The notes beneath the pieces are model-generated. The model was not told where the DNA came from. It saw only the letters and a list, made by a program, of their open reading frames with translations, and ran no database searches. Below are positions 61,634-64,000 of a DNA stretch of 64,000 nt, one piece after another. Made by a program: the position numbers and the translations under genes. Origin of the DNA: Alphaproteobacteria bacterium (GTDB taxonomy: Bacteria > Pseudomonadota > Alphaproteobacteria > Micavibrionales > Micavibrionaceae); assembly GCA_016699735.1 (NCBI GenBank), contig CP065008.1, positions 1,612,001 through 1,676,000 on the forward strand, in the 5' to 3' direction. Position 1 is the first letter of the stretch; each line of letters begins with the position of its first letter.

Positions 61634-62361
61634 TGAGCGTTAACTGGCGAATTGAAACCTACGAAACTTTGGAGAGTACGCAGGAGACGCTCAGGGAAGG
61701 GTTGAAGCAAAATCCGGAGGAGGGTTTTGTGATACAGGCGATCCAGCAGACTCGCGGCCGCGGGCGTCAGGGCCGTCTCTGGTTTTCTCCGCCTGGAAAT
61801 CTTTACCTGTCCGCTCTTTTGAAACCCGAGGGCGACCTCTCACTTGTAGGCCAACTGTCCCTCGTGAGTTGCCTGTCGGTCTGCAAGGCCTTGGAGAAAA
61901 TATACGGCCAGGATCGGAATTTTCTCCTGAAATGGCCCAACGACATCCTCCTTCACGGCAGGAAATGCTCAGGAATATTGTTGGAAACTGAAACAGGCCG
62001 GAACGCGGAGGTCAAGGCGGTCATCCTCGGAATCGGCATCAACATTTTATCCGCTCCGGCGGAAGTAGGGATTGCCCTTGAAGACGCCACGGGTATAGGC
62101 GTACCACTCGCCTCCATACGGGATACGGTCCTGCAAATTCTGGCGCACGATTACACCCTCTGGCGGCAGGAGGGCTTTGCCCCGTTTCGCAGGCAATGGC
62201 TTGAAAAGACTGTTCCCGCCCAAACGGTCATGAGCGTAGGGCAAGGGAACTCACTGAAATCAGGGATGTTTCAAGATATCGACCCGAAGGGAGGGTTGGT
62301 TCTGAAAACCCCGGACGGCAGAAACCTGACCGTCACCTCGGGGGAAGTCCTTTTTATGTAA
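61633..62361 (+). CDS. birA: Biotin--[acetyl-CoA-carboxylase] ligase
   Basis: Attaches biotin to biotin carboxyl carrier protein. The 242 residues carry YETLESTQETLREG, the biotinoyl-AMP loop QTRGRGRQGRLWFSPPGNLYLSALL, LKWPNDILLHGRKCSGILLET and GIGINILSAP. There is no N-terminal helix-turn-helix domain, so it cannot act as the bio repressor. The ATG at 61633 overlaps the nuoN stop; a GTG at 61630 is the alternative. The nuoN-birA-coaX-rnj order is common in alphaproteobacteria. Confidence 0.95.
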   Translation: MSVNWRIETYETLESTQETLREGLKQNPEEGFVIQAIQQTRGRGRQGRLWFSPPGNLYLSALLKPEGDLSLVGQLSLVSCLSVCKALEKIYGQDRNFLLKWPNDILLHGRKCSGILLETETGRNAEVKAVILGIGINILSAPAEVGIALEDATGIGVPLASIRDTVLQILAHDYTLWRQEGFAPFRRQWLEKTVPAQTVMSVGQGNSLKSGMFQDIDPKGGLVLKTPDGRNLTVTSGEVLFM

Positions 62362-62395
62362 TGCCAGTCTCTTTTGAATATGCTATACCCTGCCC

Positions 62396-63166
62396 ATGTT
62401 AATGGCCATCGACATCGGAAATACCAACACGGTCTTTGCCCTTTTTAAAGGGGACAAGGTCGAGCACTTCTGGCGCTGCCGGACGGATACGGCGCGTTCC
62501 GTTGATGAATACGCAGTCTTTTTGCGTCCCTTGTTCGATATGGCCGGAGTGGAATGGTCCGACGTCAGAGACGTCATGATTTGCTCAGTAGTGCCTGAGG
62601 CGGATTTACATATCGAGCGTTTTTCAATCAAATATCTTTCAAGAAAGCCATTTTTTGTAACGGCAGCTTCTGTCAAAGGGGTAAAAATTGATCTGGACAG
62701 GCCTGCAGAATTGGGAGCCGACCGCATCGTCAACGCCGTCGCGGTGGTTGAGCATTACCGCACCCCGGCGGTCGTCATTGATTTTGGAACGGCGACGACT
62801 TTTGATGTCATCGACAACCACGGAACCTACAGAGGCGGCGTGATCGCGCCCGGCGTCCGCCTGTCCATAGAAGCCCTGCACAGCCGCGCCGCGAAACTGC
62901 CTAAGGTCAGCATCCAGAAGCCTCCGGCGGTCATCGGCCGTAATACCGTGGACGCCATGCAGTCCGGTATGTATTGGGGCTATATCGGCCTGATCGAGGG
63001 AATAGTGCGGCAAATACGAGAAGAGATAGGTGCGGAGCTTTTTGTTCTGGCCACCGGCGGTCTGGCCGTCCTTTATGCAGAGGGGACAGAGATTATCGAG
63101 GAGGTGGACGAACACCTGACCCTCAAAGGTTTGCTGAAAATTTATCAGGACCATAAGAGTAAGTAA
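62396..63166 (+). CDS. coaX: Type III pantothenate kinase
   Basis: Phosphorylates pantothenate in the first step of coenzyme A synthesis. The 256 residues belong to the ASKHA fold: AIDIGNTNTVFALFKGD (phosphate-binding loop), MICSVVPEAD, GADRIVNAVAVVEHYRTPAVVIDFGTATTFDVID and GGVIAPGVRLSIEALHSRAAKLP. The type III enzyme is not feedback-controlled by CoA. The start is ATG 62396, with ATG 62402 also possible. It is between birA and rnj. Confidence 0.96.
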   Translation: MLMAIDIGNTNTVFALFKGDKVEHFWRCRTDTARSVDEYAVFLRPLFDMAGVEWSDVRDVMICSVVPEADLHIERFSIKYLSRKPFFVTAASVKGVKIDLDRPAELGADRIVNAVAVVEHYRTPAVVIDFGTATTFDVIDNHGTYRGGVIAPGVRLSIEALHSRAAKLPKVSIQKPPAVIGRNTVDAMQSGMYWGYIGLIEGIVRQIREEIGAELFVLATGGLAVLYAEGTEIIEEVDEHLTLKGLLKIYQDHKSK

Positions 63167-63168
63167 TA

Positions 63169-64000
63169 ATGCCGTCAAACCGCTTGCTTAAAAAGGACGG
63201 CCTTTATTTTATCCCCTTGGGAGGCAGCGAGCAGTTCGGCATCAACCTGAACATCTATGTCTGTAACGGGCAGTTTCTAGCCGTGGATTGCGGGATGGGG
63301 TTTGCCGATGAGCGCTTTCCGGGAATTGACATAGTCCTGCCCGACCCGGCCTTTCTTGAGCAGAATAAAAAGAAGCTCAAGGGCATGATTATCACCCACG
63401 CCCATGAGGATCACATCGGTGCAGTGAGCCATTTATGGCCCCGGTTCGAGTGTCCTCTCTACGCCACCCCGTTCACAGCGGTGGTCCTAAGAAAAAAGCT
63501 CGAAGAAGCCGGAATTTATGACGCTAAAATAAACGTGGTTGACCCGCTCATGAAGGTTCAGATCGGAACCTTCGGGGTTCAGTTCATCCCCGTCTCGCAC
63601 TCGGTGCCCGATAGCTGCGCCTTGATGATCCGCACCGAACATGGCAACATCCTGCATAGCGGCGACTGGAACCTTGACCCCAACCCGGTCGTGGGCCTGA
63701 AGACCGAAGATAAAACTTTTAAAAGCTTGGGCGAGGAGGGGATCGTTGCCTACATAGGAGATTCCACTAACGCGCTTGTCCCCGGATTTTCCGGCTCCGA
63801 GCGGGACGCCTCTAAAGGGCTTTACGAAGAATTCAAAAACCGCAAAGGCCGGATCGCCGTAACCCTCTTTTCCTCGAACATAGGCCGCATGGTCAGTATA
63901 GCCGAGGCCGCCCACAAGACCGGCCGCCATGTGACCGTCGTTGGGCGCTCCCTGCACCGCATGGTTGCCGCCGCGCAGGAATGCGGCTATCTCCGCAACC
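63169..64000 (+). CDS. rnj: Ribonuclease J (N-terminal part)
   Basis: A metallo-beta-lactamase/beta-CASP RNase with 5' exonuclease and endonuclease activity in mRNA and rRNA processing. The first 277 codons are in the window. They show GGSEQFGINLNIYVCNGQFLAVDCGMGF, the metal motif H77-x-H79-x-D81-H82 in THAHEDHIGA, SHSVPDSCALMI, HSGDWNLDPNPVVG and the beta-CASP start NIGRMVSIAEAAHKTGRHVTVVGRS. ATG 63169 lies 2 bp after the coaX stop. The C-terminal part is cut by the window edge. Confidence 0.95.
   Translation, partial: MPSNRLLKKDGLYFIPLGGSEQFGINLNIYVCNGQFLAVDCGMGFADERFPGIDIVLPDPAFLEQNKKKLKGMIITHAHEDHIGAVSHLWPRFECPLYATPFTAVVLRKKLEEAGIYDAKINVVDPLMKVQIGTFGVQFIPVSHSVPDSCALMIRTEHGNILHSGDWNLDPNPVVGLKTEDKTFKSLGEEGIVAYIGDSTNALVPGFSGSERDASKGLYEEFKNRKGRIAVTLFSSNIGRMVSIAEAAHKTGRHVTVVGRSLHRMVAAAQECGYLRN

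Overview
This window is chromosomal DNA of an alphaproteobacterium. The evidence is gene content and gene order: phaC next to hom-glpX-recJ, tig-clpP-lon-hupB, a complex I locus running nuoA to nuoN followed by birA, coaX and an RNase J gene, a ParE-type topoisomerase IV subunit, PHB synthase, LptD and stand-alone HisI. The base composition is moderate (about half G+C by eye), with a few clearly AT-richer genes. The sequence alone does not fix the order or genus. A Micavibrio-like lineage is possible but not shown. No integrase, transposase, CRISPR array or rRNA gene was seen.

Layout. 1-9622: the start of phaC, a membrane protein, hom-glpX-recJ, a bile-acid-symporter-family transporter, a MerC-like membrane protein, and on the minus strand hisI and gshB with a coupled small gene. 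9677-18305: a DEAD-box helicase, lptD, a coiled-coil membrane protein, a YdbH/AsmA-like envelope protein and parE. 18493-21127: an AT-rich secreted orphan and glnA. 21323-27978: tRNA-His, nnrD, tRNA-Leu, tig, clpP, lon, hupB and tRNA-Val; clpX is absent between clpP and lon. 28023-35153: mainly hypothetical genes around a TauE-family transporter, ispG, ald and tRNA-Asp.

35305-61633 holds all fourteen nuo genes in standard order but broken into blocks. A 69-codon AT-rich gene is coupled at both ends between nuoD and nuoE, and a 132-codon gene lies between nuoE and nuoF. About 7 kb with three hypothetical genes, purQ, a long purL and a secreted protein separates nuoF from nuoG. A MazG-like gene and two papain-fold (CHAP-like and NlpC/P60-like) genes separate nuoG from nuoH. 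A possible 2OG-oxygenase-like gene and a pagL separate nuoI from nuoJ. From nuoJ the operon is tight through nuoN into birA, coaX and rnj, which runs off the window end.

The most unusual part is this accessory set inside the complex I locus. Two cysteine peptidase/amidase-like proteins without Sec signals lie in the same gene string as a secreted protein whose C-terminal half resembles NTF2-fold immunity proteins. An effector/immunity reading is possible but is inference only.
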